Source: Chitinophaga sp. SYP-B3965 (GTDB lineage Bacteria; Bacteroidota; Bacteroidia; Chitinophagales; Chitinophagaceae). Taken from it: a stretch of 64,000 nt of DNA. The stretch spans positions 620,001 to 684,000 of the forward strand of contig NZ_WJFD01000002.1 in assembly GCF_009647655.1 (NCBI RefSeq), written 5' to 3'. Below, in pieces: positions 16,540 to 25,531 of this stretch; positions within the stretch are counted from its first letter, which is position 1, and each line of letters starts with the position of its first letter. The notes beneath the pieces are model-generated. The model did not search any database and was not told the origin of the DNA. It worked only from the letters and a program-made list of their open reading frames with translations. The translations under genes and the position numbers were made by a program.

Positions 16540-17827
16540 CTTCTTTTGCCTGTTTGGCGTTTGTGTACTTTCCGCAAGGAATGCTGCCGCTCAGGATAAT
16601 TCACCTTACTCGCGCTTCGGTTTAGGCGAGCTTTCCCGTTCGGAAAATGCCGTCAATCTTGGTATGGGAGGTGTTGCGCAGGCTTATGCCGATGCCCAGT
16701 CAGTAAACTTTCTCAATCCGGCCAGTTATGCTCATCTTCAGCTCGTTACGTTCGATATCGGACTGAATGGTGGTGTGCGCCGCCTCGCTAATAAGGATAA
16801 TAACTCCCGCGCTGGTTTTGGTACGCTGAGTTACCTGCAGCTGGGTTTACCCTTAGGTAAAAAATGGGGCATGAACATCGGTTTGCGTCCTATGAGCCGG
16901 GTGAATTACAATATTGCAGAAGGAGAACAGAAGATCTTTTTCCCGGATGCCAACCCGGATACAGTGAACGTGATCCATCAATATGAAGGAAGTGGCGGTG
17001 TGTACCAGGTTTATGTTGGTACCGGTATTGGTTTTGGTGGTTTCAGCGTAGGGGTGAACGTGGGTTATCTTTTTGGGAACGTGAATAACAGCACCAAAGA
17101 ATTATATCCGGTTACTTCTACGATCCTTCCTTCCAGGCACAATCGCCGTACCAGTTATGGCAGCTTCTTTTACAGCCTGGGTCTGCAACAGACCATTGAT
17201 CTGAGCAAAGATGTGGAATTGTCTATCGGGGCAAGCGGAAGCTTTGAGCAAAAGCTCACGGCCCGCAGGGAAACCATGCGCGAAACCTTGTTCTACGATG
17301 CAGCCTCTGATGAATATGATACACAGGATACCGTTGAATATAAACGAGGCGTGAATGGTCAGATCGTTTACCCGCAGCAACTGGGTGGTGGTATCATGAT
17401 CACAAAGGTTGACAAATTCGCCTTTGGTGTTGACTTTAATACTTCCCAATGGAGCAAGTATCGTAACTACGATGCGCCGGATTCCACACAGAATAGCTGG
17501 AAAGTGAATGTAGGTGGTCAGTTTGTTCCTAATGCCCAATCTTTTACCGGCTATTGGAATAAGGTAACTTACCGCCTCGGTGGATTTTATGGCAAGGATT
17601 ATATCAAACTGGCTAATAAGAGCATGAACCAAATGGGCTTCTCTATTGGTGCAGGTTTCCCGATCAGAAGGATCATGCCGGCCTTTAACCAGTTCTCCAT
17701 GATCAATGCTGCTTTTGAAGTGGGCACCCGCGGAGATGCGAACGTAGCATTGAAAGAAACATACTATAAACTTACGCTGGGCTTCACATTGAGCGATCGT
17801 TGGTTTATTAAGACGAAATACGACTAA
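16520..17827 (+). CDS. Outer-membrane beta-barrel protein of the coaX-lptC unit
   Basis: 435 aa. A signal peptide ends near AARNAAAQ-type sequence (residues 1-25), followed by SPYSRFGLGELSRSENAVNL and GMGGVAQAYADAQSVNFLNP, which resemble the FadL/OmpP1-like start of Bacteroidota outer-membrane proteins. The rest alternates short beta strands ending in aromatic residues; the last residues (DRWFIKTKYD) close the barrel. The function is unknown; transport of a hydrophobic compound is a family-level guess. It starts 20 nt inside coaX and ends 5 nt before lptC. Confidence 0.82.
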   Translation: MYWTKASFFCLFGVCVLSARNAAAQDNSPYSRFGLGELSRSENAVNLGMGGVAQAYADAQSVNFLNPASYAHLQLVTFDIGLNGGVRRLANKDNNSRAGFGTLSYLQLGLPLGKKWGMNIGLRPMSRVNYNIAEGEQKIFFPDANPDTVNVIHQYEGSGGVYQVYVGTGIGFGGFSVGVNVGYLFGNVNNSTKELYPVTSTILPSRHNRRTSYGSFFYSLGLQQTIDLSKDVELSIGASGSFEQKLTARRETMRETLFYDAASDEYDTQDTVEYKRGVNGQIVYPQQLGGGIMITKVDKFAFGVDFNTSQWSKYRNYDAPDSTQNSWKVNVGGQFVPNAQSFTGYWNKVTYRLGGFYGKDYIKLANKSMNQMGFSIGAGFPIRRIMPAFNQFSMINAAFEVGTRGDANVALKETYYKLTLGFTLSDRWFIKTKYD

Positions 17828-17832
17828 GCCAC

Positions 17833-18384
17833 ATGAAGCTGCTCCTTTCCATCCTGGCCATTGTACTGGTATTCTGTAGTTGTGAAAACGACATGAATGC
17901 AGTGAGGGCATTTGACAAGAGCAAAGTGGGTGTGGAGCAGGCTTATGATATTGAAACCATTATGAGCCAAACGGCCCATGTGAAAGGAGTACTTACTTCC
18001 GCTTACATGGAAAGGCACATGGCCACGCCGCCTTACACAGAGTTTCCGCAGGGCCTGAAAGTTGTTTTCTACAGTGATTCGCTTACGATTACGAGTGTGC
18101 TTACTGCCAAATACGGCAAACTGATAGACGGGGAAAATGAAATGTATCTCCGGGACAGTGTGGTGTTCCTTGACCTGAAAACGTTGCAGCGCCTGGATTG
18201 CAAAGACCTGAGATGGGATCCCAAGAAAGCCCTTTTTGTGACGGATAGGTTTTGCCGGGTGGCCAGACCGGGGGATACTATCTATAGCATTGGGATGAAT
18301 GCGAACCAGGACTTTTCCGCGGTCAACTTCTTTGATGTGGATGGCGTGGTTTCTCCCCAGGATAGCATGATGAACCTTGAATAA
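17833..18384 (+). CDS. lptC: LPS export protein LptC
   Basis: 183 aa. N-terminal hydrophobic segment ending in LVFCSC, either a lipobox or a signal anchor. The remaining residues form repeated strands typical of the beta-jellyroll (GLKVVFYSDSLTITSVLTAK, YLRDSVVFLDLKTLQRLDC). LptC bridges the inner-membrane LptBFG transporter to LptA in the periplasm during lipopolysaccharide export. Length is close to the family value. A strong terminator lies 25 nt after the stop, closing the coaX unit. Confidence 0.85.
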   Translation: MKLLLSILAIVLVFCSCENDMNAVRAFDKSKVGVEQAYDIETIMSQTAHVKGVLTSAYMERHMATPPYTEFPQGLKVVFYSDSLTITSVLTAKYGKLIDGENEMYLRDSVVFLDLKTLQRLDCKDLRWDPKKALFVTDRFCRVARPGDTIYSIGMNANQDFSAVNFFDVDGVVSPQDSMMNLE

Positions 18385-18408
18385 TTGGCTAACAGAACTT
18401 ACTATAAC

Positions 18409-18440
18409 AAAAGAACCCGGTCATTTGACCGGGTTCTTTT
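18409..18440 (+). terminator. Terminator after lptC
   Basis: Near-perfect palindrome: 15-bp stem (AAAAGAACCCGGTCA and its complement) around a 2-nt centre, ending in TTTT. Symmetric A and T tracts mean it could act in both directions. Confidence 0.9.
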
Positions 18441-18567
18441 GCTTTAACCTATTTTTTAACCTAAAATTTCCTGCCCTAAACTTTCAACAACCATGCCAAA
18501 GTATTATTTTTCAGGGCTTCCAAATAGGCTAATGAATATTTATTTTTGATACCTACAAAAACACATC

Positions 18568-19557
18568 ATGGAATATAGAAGACTTGGTAAATCCGGATTA
18601 CAACTCAGCGTACTGTCCTTTGGCAGCTGGGTAACCTTTCACGGACAGGTAGACGATTCATTGTCTGACCGGCTGATGGGAGTTGCTTATGACAATGGGA
18701 TCAACTTTTTTGACAATGCAGAGATCTATGCCCTGGGAGAGTCTGAGAAGATGATGGGCAGGGTGTTGCAGAAAAAGAACTGGGACCGTAGTTCTTATAC
18801 CGTTTCCAGCAAAGCTTATTTTGGCTGGAGAGGGGAAAACAATAAACCGAATCAGACAGGCCTGAGCCGCAAGCACTTAACAGAGGCATGCCATGAAGCG
18901 CTGGAGCGTTTACAGCTGAGTTACCTGGATATTTTCTATTGCCACCGTCCGGACAGGAATGTTCCGGTAGAAGAAGTGGTGTGGACGATGAACATCCTGA
19001 TCCAGCAGGGAAAGATCCTTTATTGGGGTACTTCGGAGTGGGCGGCATCAGAGATCATGGAGGCACACATGATTGCGAAGCAAAATAACCTCATTGGGCC
19101 GGTTGTGGAACAACCTGAGTACAATTTGTTCAGAAGGGAGAAAGTAGAGCTGGAATACGCCCGTATTTATGAAACGGTGGGATTAGGCAATACGATCTTC
19201 AGTCCACTGGCTTCCGGTATCTTAACCGGCAAGTATAATAATGGTATCCCTGAAGGTTCCCGTTTAGGGTTGCAAGGGTATGAGTGGTTGAAAAACAGGA
19301 ACTTACTGGATGCTAACCTGGCGAGGGTGGCGAAATTGCAGACGGTATCAGATAAACTGGGTACCAGTCTGGCTACGCTTTCAATAGCCTGGGTGATCAA
19401 AAACCCGCATGTGACTTCCGCTATTTTGGGAGCTACCAAAGAGACACAGCTGACGGAGAACCTGAAAGCGCTGGAGATCTATCCGCAATTGACGCCAGAG
19501 TTGATGAAGGAGATCGATGCTATTATGGGTACCGCACCTAATGCACCAACTCACTAG
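18568..19557 (+). CDS. Aldo/keto reductase (Kv-beta / YghZ-like)
   Basis: 329 aa TIM-barrel oxidoreductase. Catalytic tetrad visible: Asp in NFFDNAEIY (about 51), Tyr in the same motif (about 56), Lys in VSSKAYF (about 83) and His in FYCHRPD (about 130). The C-terminal NADPH site shows FSPLASGILTGKY and LGATKETQLTENL. The closest type is the voltage-gated potassium channel beta-subunit-like group that reduces aldehydes and methylglyoxal. It stands alone between the lptC terminator and the first repeated sRNA-like element. Confidence 0.92.
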   Translation: MEYRRLGKSGLQLSVLSFGSWVTFHGQVDDSLSDRLMGVAYDNGINFFDNAEIYALGESEKMMGRVLQKKNWDRSSYTVSSKAYFGWRGENNKPNQTGLSRKHLTEACHEALERLQLSYLDIFYCHRPDRNVPVEEVVWTMNILIQQGKILYWGTSEWAASEIMEAHMIAKQNNLIGPVVEQPEYNLFRREKVELEYARIYETVGLGNTIFSPLASGILTGKYNNGIPEGSRLGLQGYEWLKNRNLLDANLARVAKLQTVSDKLGTSLATLSIAWVIKNPHVTSAILGATKETQLTENLKALEIYPQLTPELMKEIDAIMGTAPNAPTH

Positions 19558-19683
19558 GATTTAAAGGGTGAAATCGGTTGGTTAAATCGATGTTAACAGC
19601 ACTTTTTTTAAGACGTTTACGAGATAAAACCTGTCTTTTACGGAAAGCCGGAACCGGATATGGAACCGCTGCCTATCTTTGTT

Positions 19684-19746
19684 AAGGTTTTTCATAGGAT
19701 ATGGTTAAAAATATTGAGGGCGGTTTTCTAACTGCCCTATTTTTTT
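19684..19746 (+). ncRNA. Putative sRNA gene, copy A of a five-copy family
   Basis: Carries GGTTTTTCATAGGATATGG from 19686 followed by an A-rich tract, then a hairpin at 19717-19738 (9-bp stem with one G-U pair, loop TTCT) and a T-run. The box TATCTTTG at 19674-19681, a match to the Bacteroidota -7 consensus, ends 4 nt before the conserved GG. ACGTTTAC stands at 19613-19620, about 66 nt before the conserved block. No reading frame of note. The 3' end lies 63 nt before csaA. Confidence 0.65.
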
Positions 19747-19808
19747 GCCCCTAAGCCCCGGATTTCTCCCCCTAAAGTGTTATTTTCCCTCTATTAAATA
19801 TTTATTGC

Positions 19809-20147
19809 ATGGAAACAATTACATGGAATGATTTTGAGAAGGTGCATATGCATGTGGGCACAGTACTCACAGCACAGGTTTTTGAAAAAGCGCGTAATCC
19901 TGCTTACCAATTGGAGGTGGATTTCGGCCCTGGGATTGGGGTTAAGCGTTCTTCGGCACAAATTACAAAGTTATATCAGCCGGAAGAACTGATTGGCCGG
20001 CAGGTGGTGGCGGTGGTTAATTTTCCGGTGAAACAGATCGCTAATTTTTTCTCAGAGTGCCTGGTATTGGGCGTGGTAGGGGATGAGAAGGAAATTGTGC
20101 TCCTGCAACCAGATAGACCGGTTAAAAACGGCCATAGGATTGCGTAG
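19809..20147 (+). CDS. csaA: CsaA-like tRNA-binding domain protein
   Basis: 112 aa, a single OB-fold tRNA-binding domain (EMAP/Trbp111 type) covering the whole protein. Diagnostic segments are FEKVHMHVGTVLTAQVFEKA, LEVDFGPGIGVKRSSAQIT and VVAVVNFPVKQIANFFSE, with a final GDEKEIVLLQPD. CsaA proteins are homodimers that bind tRNA and have been credited with chaperone activity. It lies between copies A and B of the repeated sRNA-like element, which is intriguing given its RNA-binding fold, but no functional link is shown. Confidence 0.93.
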   Translation: METITWNDFEKVHMHVGTVLTAQVFEKARNPAYQLEVDFGPGIGVKRSSAQITKLYQPEELIGRQVVAVVNFPVKQIANFFSECLVLGVVGDEKEIVLLQPDRPVKNGHRIA

Positions 20148-20278
20148 GGAAGAATAATTTAATTTAAAAATAATAATAATGTATCTGCAAAAAGCCCTTT
20201 TTCTATGCTTCACGAACAATTATGCTACGTTCACGGAAACAGGGTTGCAAGGCATTAAAACCACCCTATCTTTGGTTC

Positions 20279-20340
20279 AGGTTTTTCATAGGATATGGTT
20301 AAAATTATTACAACGGCGGTACTCTTACCGCCGTTATTCA
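20279..20340 (+). ncRNA. Putative sRNA gene, copy B
   Basis: Conserved block GGTTTTTCATAGGATATGG from 20280. A TTG at 20245-20247 and TATCTTTG at 20267-20274 are 19 nt apart, a full Bacteroidota promoter, and the -7 box ends 5 nt before the block. The hairpin at 20312-20335 has a perfect 10-bp stem with loop CTCT; the T-run after it is short. ACGTTCAC is at 20227-20234. Confidence 0.65.
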
Positions 20341-20511
20341 TTTCTACAAGTCTCTGATCCCTCTATATAAACTTATCTTGCGGCCTGATTTAGGGCAAAT
20401 AATCACTTCTTACCGAATCGTTTAAGGGGGTTTTCTAAACGTTTACCAGAAATAATATAGCGTTCGCTAGTTTGCAGATTAGTGTTATCTCTAAATTATG
20501 GAAATTCGTAA

Positions 20512-20577
20512 CAGGTTTTTCAATAAAGATATGGTTAAAATTTTTCGGGGCTGTATTCTTGCAGCCCTGTTTTTTTG
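20512..20577 (+). ncRNA. Putative sRNA gene, copy C (diverged)
   Basis: The conserved block is altered in the middle: GGTTTTTCAATAAAGATATGG from 20514 read in two parts (GGTTTTTCA, then AGATATGG). Hairpin at 20548-20567, stem GGGCTGTA with one G-U pair, loop TTCT, followed by a seven-T run. A GAAATTCG box precedes it by 5 nt, and ACGTTTAC followed by CAGAAA is at 20439-20446. It lies between copy B and the peptidase terminator. Confidence 0.55.
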
Positions 20578-20594
20578 CCCCTATATCATTGAAT

Positions 20595-20636
20595 AAACGA
20601 CAAAGGCCACCGATCATTCGGTGGCCTTTGTCGTTT
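20595..20636 (-). terminator. Terminator of the DPP IV gene
   Basis: Perfect 18-bp stem starting AAACGACAAAGGCCACCG at 20595 with the complement at 20619-20636 and a 6-nt loop. It lies 14 nt beyond the stop of the minus-strand peptidase gene and is symmetrical enough to stop transcription from copy C as well. Confidence 0.9.
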
Positions 20637-20649
20637 TATAAGCTTTTGA

Positions 20650-22794
20650 TCAGTTCGTTCCTTTGAAAAGGGCAGGTAATGGTTTGCCTAACAGGTTCTC
20701 ATACACGAAACGGTAAGATTCATTCCGGGAATGGGTGCCTTTTGCTCCTCCCCATCCATGACGTTCACCGGGATAAACCATCATTTCGAAGTGTTTTCCG
20801 AGGTCTTCCAGTTTATTTACCAGCTGGATGGTGTTTTGGAGGTGTACGTTATCATCCATGGTGCCATGCACGATCCGCAGCAGCCCTTTGTATTTGGCGG
20901 CATGGGTCATCACATTGGTGATCTTGTAACCCTCGGGATTGTCTGCCGGGGTATCCATGAAACGTTCTGTATAATGACTGTCGTACAGTGCCCAGTCGGT
21001 TACAGAGAAGTTGGCCATGCCATGGGTGAAGACTTCAGCGCCATAAGTGAGTGCCATGCAGGTCATATAACCACCATAACTTCCTCCCGTGATGCAAACT
21101 TTGGAAGCATCTACCCCAGGCTGGCTGATGAGCCATTTGGTGGCATCCATATAATCTTCGGTTTCATATTTACCCAGCTGGCGGTGGATGTAGTTCATCC
21201 CAACTTTGCCCAAATGCCCTGCTGCGCGGTTATCTATGGCCACCTGGATGAGTCCTTCTTTTGCATACCATTGTGCTGCGAGCCCTGCTTTCCAGGTATC
21301 ATATACGGTTCCGGCATCCGGACCACCATAGATACTGATCAGAACGGGGTATTTTTTACCGGGTTCCATGTTCAGCGGCCACATGATGGTTAATGGTAAT
21401 TCAAGGCCATCACGGGTTTTGTAGGTTTTTAGTTCAGTTTTAGCCAGTTTGTAAGTATCGTAAGCAGCGCCATGTGCATTTCCCAGTTCACGTACCACTT
21501 TGCCTTTATCGTTTAATAAAGTCATTTTAGGTGGGGTGGTGAGGTTGCTGTAAGTGGTAATGAAATAGTCTCCGCCATCTGGTGACAGCCTTACATCGTG
21601 GGAGAATTCACCAAAAGTGAGGCGTTGTGGTTCTCCTCCGTTGATACCTACTTTATAGAGATCAAAACGGGTGGTGGCTTCTTTGCGGGCAGTGAAGTAA
21701 ACGGTTTGTTTCTTTTCGTCTACCTGCAAAACGTCTTTTACCCGCCAGTTGCCATTGGTGAGCTGCTTTTTAAAGCTGCCGTCCATATTATGGAGATAGA
21801 GATGATCCCAGCCGGATTTATCACTTTTCACAATGAAACCTTTGTTGTTGGCCAGGAAATAGATATCCGTGAACCAGTCCACCCAGGTCTTTTGTTTTTC
21901 TTCGTAGACTATTTTCTTACTGCCGTTTTCTGTGTTGATGGCATAAACGATCAGGTCGTTTTGCTCTCTTGGCATCCATTGTGCCCAAAGTGCGCTGCCA
22001 TCAGGAGACCAGAATGGGGTGCCGAAATACTGATCGTCCTTTGAGTTGAAGTCAGCCCAGGTGATGTTGCCGCCGGTTACAGGAACGATGGCCAGTTTCA
22101 CTTCCGGATTAGTATCTCCGGCTTTTGGATAACGGGTGTTTTCCAGGAAGCCATGCTGACCTACTTCACTATAGATAGGGAATACGGGTACTTTGGAATC
22201 ATCAAAACGCATGAAGGCTAGTCTGCGGCTGTCCGGGCTCCACCAGAATGCACGATAACGGGAGGCGCGGCCTAAGATCTCTTCATAATAAACCCAGGAT
22301 GCCCAACCGTTGTAGATCACATCGGAGCCATCTGTTGTGTATTGGATCTCTTTTTTGGTGGCTACTTCTATGGCAAAGAGATTGTTCTTGCGGGTGAAGG
22401 CCACATATTTTTCATCGGGGGAAAGGGTTGGGTTCTTTTCAATGTCATCATTGCTGGTGAGCCTGATCTCTTCTCCGCCGTTGGGTCTTTGTATATAGAT
22501 ATCATTGTTCTTTATGCTCACAGTGTTGCCGGTTGCGGGTGGTTGCACATAAGGAGCCGTTTTGCCGGTTTTGGCATCTACGGAAAGCATTTGCCCTGCG
22601 CGGGATTCAATGTAATGCTCTTTGTCTGCCCAGCCACGAACAACGGGCAGGTTTTCTGTAATGCTCACCGGACGGGTAAAGATCTGGTCGAAAGTGAGTT
22701 CTTTTTTTTCCTGTGCCAGCGCGGGTTGTGCGGTAACTGCCAGTAAAGAAAGGCCGGTAAGCCATACCGGCAGCGATTTGTACATGCTTCTCAT
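20650..22794 (-). CDS. S9 family peptidase (dipeptidyl peptidase IV type)
   Basis: 714 aa. Signal peptide ending near QPALAQ, an N-terminal beta-propeller (about residues 40-450, with WSPDSRRLAFMRFD and FWSPDGSALWAQW blades) and a C-terminal alpha/beta hydrolase domain. The catalytic triad is in place: Ser about 570 in GGSYGGYM, Asp about 645 in GTMDDNVH, His about 680 in GERHGWGG. The propeller motif with Glu residues that hold the substrate N-terminus is likely YYEEILGR. Periplasmic exopeptidase removing Xaa-Pro or similar dipeptides. Single gene with its own terminator. Confidence 0.93.
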   Translation of the reverse strand: MRSMYKSLPVWLTGLSLLAVTAQPALAQEKKELTFDQIFTRPVSITENLPVVRGWADKEHYIESRAGQMLSVDAKTGKTAPYVQPPATGNTVSIKNNDIYIQRPNGGEEIRLTSNDDIEKNPTLSPDEKYVAFTRKNNLFAIEVATKKEIQYTTDGSDVIYNGWASWVYYEEILGRASRYRAFWWSPDSRRLAFMRFDDSKVPVFPIYSEVGQHGFLENTRYPKAGDTNPEVKLAIVPVTGGNITWADFNSKDDQYFGTPFWSPDGSALWAQWMPREQNDLIVYAINTENGSKKIVYEEKQKTWVDWFTDIYFLANNKGFIVKSDKSGWDHLYLHNMDGSFKKQLTNGNWRVKDVLQVDEKKQTVYFTARKEATTRFDLYKVGINGGEPQRLTFGEFSHDVRLSPDGGDYFITTYSNLTTPPKMTLLNDKGKVVRELGNAHGAAYDTYKLAKTELKTYKTRDGLELPLTIMWPLNMEPGKKYPVLISIYGGPDAGTVYDTWKAGLAAQWYAKEGLIQVAIDNRAAGHLGKVGMNYIHRQLGKYETEDYMDATKWLISQPGVDASKVCITGGSYGGYMTCMALTYGAEVFTHGMANFSVTDWALYDSHYTERFMDTPADNPEGYKITNVMTHAAKYKGLLRIVHGTMDDNVHLQNTIQLVNKLEDLGKHFEMMVYPGERHGWGGAKGTHSRNESYRFVYENLLGKPLPALFKGTN

Positions 22795-23002
22795 AATTTA
22801 AACAGGTTGAGGTACGGGGGATTTCGCCCCGGGGTGACGAAAATAAAGATCAAATATCAAATTGAACAATGAAATGTACCAGCGGTAGGGTTTTCTCTGC
22901 TGAAACTGCCGGCTATGGCGGTAAAACCTCCAACTATGCACCCAAAGAAGGCAACTACAAAATGTGGCAAACAAGGCCCCGCAAATCAAAGTACATTCGA
23001 TT

Positions 23003-23066
23003 TGGTTTTTCATAGGATATGGTCCGAAAATAAATAGGGCAGTGATTTTATCTACTGCCCTATTTG
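23003..23066 (+). ncRNA. Putative sRNA gene, copy D
   Basis: Block GGTTTTTCATAGGATATGG from 23004, then CCGAAAA instead of the usual TTAAAA. The hairpin at 23033-23064 has a perfect 11-bp stem (AATAGGGCAGT) and a larger loop than the other copies. TACATTCG ends 4 nt before the block. The upstream ACGTTTAC-type motif is not seen in this copy. The hairpin also sits just past the stop of the convergent DoxX-like gene and may end that transcript too. Confidence 0.6.
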
Positions 23067-23426
23067 TTTAATATGATTGATGACGTTTCCAATTACGATG
23101 GCTGCTGCCATAAGCCCGATATCCTTTAACAGGTTGGCGGGGGCCATGGGGCTGTTCTTCATCAGGCCGGGTACATGGATGGCGAAGATGAAGATCAGGA
23201 GCATGAGGGCCAGCAGGTAACAGGCGAGTTTTGCTTTCTTATTCAGAATGATGGCGATGCAGGCCAGTAACATTCCAACACCGGTGATAAAAACCCAGAA
23301 AGCGCCGCCTGGTATTGGTACCATGGGGGCTATGTCTTTTGCGTGGACCATGTGGTTGACGCCGAAATAGGCCCAGATTAGTGCGTAGAGGACAGTAGCC
23401 GCGCGGGTACGAATGTGAATTTTCAT
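23052..23426 (-). CDS. DoxX-like small membrane protein
   Basis: 124 aa with four helices: AATVLYALIWAYFGVNHM, GGAFWVFITGVGMLLACIAI, KLACYLLALMLLIFIFAIHV and ILKDIGLMAAAIVIGNVI-like. The layout and the FGVNHMVHAKD segment fit DoxX/DoxD-like quinone-oxidoreductase-associated membrane proteins. The substrate is unknown. Stands alone; the downstream hairpin is shared with sRNA-like copy D on the other strand. Confidence 0.78.
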   Translation of the reverse strand: MKIHIRTRAATVLYALIWAYFGVNHMVHAKDIAPMVPIPGGAFWVFITGVGMLLACIAIILNKKAKLACYLLALMLLIFIFAIHVPGLMKNSPMAPANLLKDIGLMAAAIVIGNVINHIKQIGQ

Positions 23427-23551
23427 ACTGGAGGTTGTTTTGGTTAGAAACTCGATATACTAATATAAGCATTTGGGTTGGGAGGGCGGCTTTAGTAAAA
23501 AAAGAAAATCTACCAGAAGCTTTGCTGCAGGGCTTTCAGTGTGGCGAAGGA

Positions 23552-23625
23552 GTTTGCCGCGCAGCAAAGGGCGGTGTTTTTTTGTTTTTGGGGTGGAAGG
23601 TGTGTTTTTAAATTTGGTTTTGGGC
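23552..23625. repeat. Dispersed intergenic repeat, copy 1
   Basis: Core TTTGCCGCGCAGCAAAGGG with flanking GT and CGG is identical to 46603-46625, and the following T-rich and GGAAGG-containing 50 bp are also alike. The core is an imperfect palindrome (TTTGC-CGCGCA-GCAAA). Confidence 0.65.
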
Positions 23626-23861
23626 GAAGGTTTTTTGAGTGTGGTGTTTTTTGGAGATGAAGGAGATTTGAGTTTTGAGTGAAGGGAGCTTTTTTATGTA
23701 AGATATGGCCACTACGTGGGGAGGCTTTTCGCTGAGATGGAGTGAAGGCTTTCCTGCGGAAGGCCTTTTTTTATTTAAAAAAGACCCCTTTTTCATTGTC
23801 GCAATACGCCCGTGAGGGGGAATTGGGTTTTTGGCTGAAATGGGCTATGGTAGCTTCATCC

Positions 23862-23941
23862 TTGCTTAATCCTTGCTTCGTGTTGCACGCCAGAGCGGGT
23901 TTAAGCTACTTTGAAGCTAGGATGAAGCAAGGATTAAGCAA
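23862..23941. repeat. Long inverted repeat
   Basis: Eighteen bases, TTGCTTAATCCTTGCTTC at 23862-23879, are matched exactly in reverse complement at 23924-23941 with 44 nt between. The arms are built from an internal near-repeat (ATCCTTGCTT twice; GATGAAGC and GATTAAGC), so alternative pairings exist. Could be a remnant of a small mobile element. Confidence 0.7.
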
Positions 23942-23949
23942 TAAAAAAA

Positions 23950-23975
23950 GGCCGTCTCTTTTTATGGAGACAGCC
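23950..23975 (-). terminator. Terminator of lysS
   Basis: GGCCGTCTC pairs with GAGACAGCC with one mismatch; seven A on the + strand at 23943-23949 give the U-run for minus-strand transcription. 26 nt beyond the lysS stop. Confidence 0.85.
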
Positions 23976-24001
23976 CTTCTTTGTATGAAGTAGATTTAAA
24001 A

Positions 24002-25531
24002 TTAACCGTTATTCTCAGGGCGCATTTGTGGGAAGAAGAGTACATCCTGGATGGAGGGCTGATTGGTCATCAGCATGGTGAGCCGGTCTATTCCGATGCC
24101 TATACCGGAAGTTGGTGGCATGCCGTATTCCAGGGCGCGAAGGAAATCGTAGTCGATGTACATCGCTTCGTCGTCTCCTCTTTCCATTAGTTGTACCTGC
24201 TCTTCAAAACGCTGGCGCTGATCGATGGGATCATTCAACTCTGAGTATGCGTTTGCGATCTCTTTTCCGTTGCAGATCAGTTCAAAACGCTCTACTACGC
24301 CAGCTTTGCTGCGGTGTTTCTTGGTGAGCGGGCTCATTTCTACCGGGTAGTCTATGATGAAAGTGGGTTGCACATAATGATGCTCGCACTTTTCGCCGAA
24401 GATCTCATCAATGAGTTTTCCTTTGCCTGAACTGGCTTCTACAGGGATGTGCAGTTGCTTGCAGACATCTCTGAGTTGCGCTTCGTCCATGCCGGTAATA
24501 TCTATGCCGGTATGTTCTTTAATAGCATCGAACATGGTTACACGGCGGTAGGGAGCTTTGAAATCTATCTCCTTATCTCCTACTGTTACTTTGGAGCTGC
24601 CATTCACATTCACGGCTACTTTTTCAAGCAGGGTTTCTGTGGTGCGCATCATCCATTCGTAATCTTTATAGGCGGCGTACATTTCCATCACGGTGAATTC
24701 CGGATTGTGGGTACGGTCCATTCCTTCATTACGGAAGTCTTTCGCAAACTCGTATACGCCTTCAAATCCTCCTACGATCAGTCTTTTCAGATACAGCTCG
24801 TTTGCTACGCGGAGATATAATGGAATATCGAGTGCGTTATGATGTGTAATAAATGGACGGGCAGTAGCACCACCAGGGATCGCTTGCAGGATAGGTGTTT
24901 CCACTTCCAGGTAGCCCATTTCATTGTAAAAGTCGCGCATGGTTTGTACCAGGCGGGTACGTTTAATGAAGGCTTCCTTGATCTGGGGATTGATCACCAG
25001 GTCTGCATACCGTTGGCGGTATTTGAATTCAGGATCTGTTACGCTGTCGAAAGATTCTCCTTCTTTCTCTTTTACTACCGGCAGTGGGCGCAGTGCTTTT
25101 GCCAGGATAGTAAGTTCTCTTACGTGAACAGAGGTTTCGCCGGTTTTGGTGATAAAGGCATATCCTTTTACGCCAATGAAATCTCCCAGGTCTGTGAGTT
25201 TCTTCCAAACCTGATCGTAGAGGGATTTATCTTCACCGGGGCAGATATCGTCCCGCTTTATATATAATTGAATACGGCCTTTGCTATCCTGCAATACGGC
25301 AAAATTAGCCTTTCCCATGTCCCGGGTACTCATGATGCGGCCTGCGAGGCATACATCCTGGTATTGCTCTTTTGTTTCTTCTGAATAACCGGCTTTGATA
25401 TCCACGGAATATGCATTCACGGGATATTCCGGGGCCGGATATGGGTCGATGCCCAGGTTTACAAGTTCGTTCAGCTTTTCGCGACGAATAATCTCCTGTT
25501 CTGAAAGCTGTTGTTGTGTAATTACGCTCAT
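24002..25531 (-). CDS. lysS: Lysyl-tRNA synthetase, class II
   Basis: 509 aa from the ATG at 25531 (MSVITQQQLSEQEIIRREKL); an upstream in-frame ATG at 25594 would add 21 residues unlike the family. Order: OB-fold anticodon domain (about 60-180, with YQDVCLAGRIMSTRDMGKAN), then the class II core with motif 2 FRNEGMDRTHNPEFTVMEMY and motif 3 GIGIGIDRLTMLMTNQPSIQ. Attaches lysine to tRNA-Lys. Length is normal. Monocistronic with its own terminator. Confidence 0.96.
   Translation of the reverse strand: MSVITQQQLSEQEIIRREKLNELVNLGIDPYPAPEYPVNAYSVDIKAGYSEETKEQYQDVCLAGRIMSTRDMGKANFAVLQDSKGRIQLYIKRDDICPGEDKSLYDQVWKKLTDLGDFIGVKGYAFITKTGETSVHVRELTILAKALRPLPVVKEKEGESFDSVTDPEFKYRQRYADLVINPQIKEAFIKRTRLVQTMRDFYNEMGYLEVETPILQAIPGGATARPFITHHNALDIPLYLRVANELYLKRLIVGGFEGVYEFAKDFRNEGMDRTHNPEFTVMEMYAAYKDYEWMMRTTETLLEKVAVNVNGSSKVTVGDKEIDFKAPYRRVTMFDAIKEHTGIDITGMDEAQLRDVCKQLHIPVEASSGKGKLIDEIFGEKCEHHYVQPTFIIDYPVEMSPLTKKHRSKAGVVERFELICNGKEIANAYSELNDPIDQRQRFEEQVQLMERGDDEAMYIDYDFLRALEYGMPPTSGIGIGIDRLTMLMTNQPSIQDVLFFPQMRPENNG

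Larger units (their letters stand above)
23427..24001. other. 575-bp spacer with repeats, no convincing gene
   Basis: Several short reading frames exist but their residues are low complexity and none resembles a protein. The spacer holds a dispersed repeat (23552-23625), a terminator-like hairpin around 23745-23770 (AAGGC...TTCC TGC GGAA...GCCTT), a long inverted repeat (23862-23941) and the lysS terminator. T- and G-rich stretches give it a base composition unlike the flanking genes. Confidence 0.6.

Noticed and set aside
20179..20370. 63-codon frame over sRNA-like copy B
   Set aside because: Its translation runs through the conserved block and the hairpin. The same block in the other copies falls in different frames with stops, so the conservation is at RNA level.
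23473..23993. Several frames of 60-83 codons in the lysS-side spacer
   Set aside because: Composition is Phe/Gly/Val or Lys/Ser biased, frames overlap repeats and hairpins, and none has a domain or an adequate start context.
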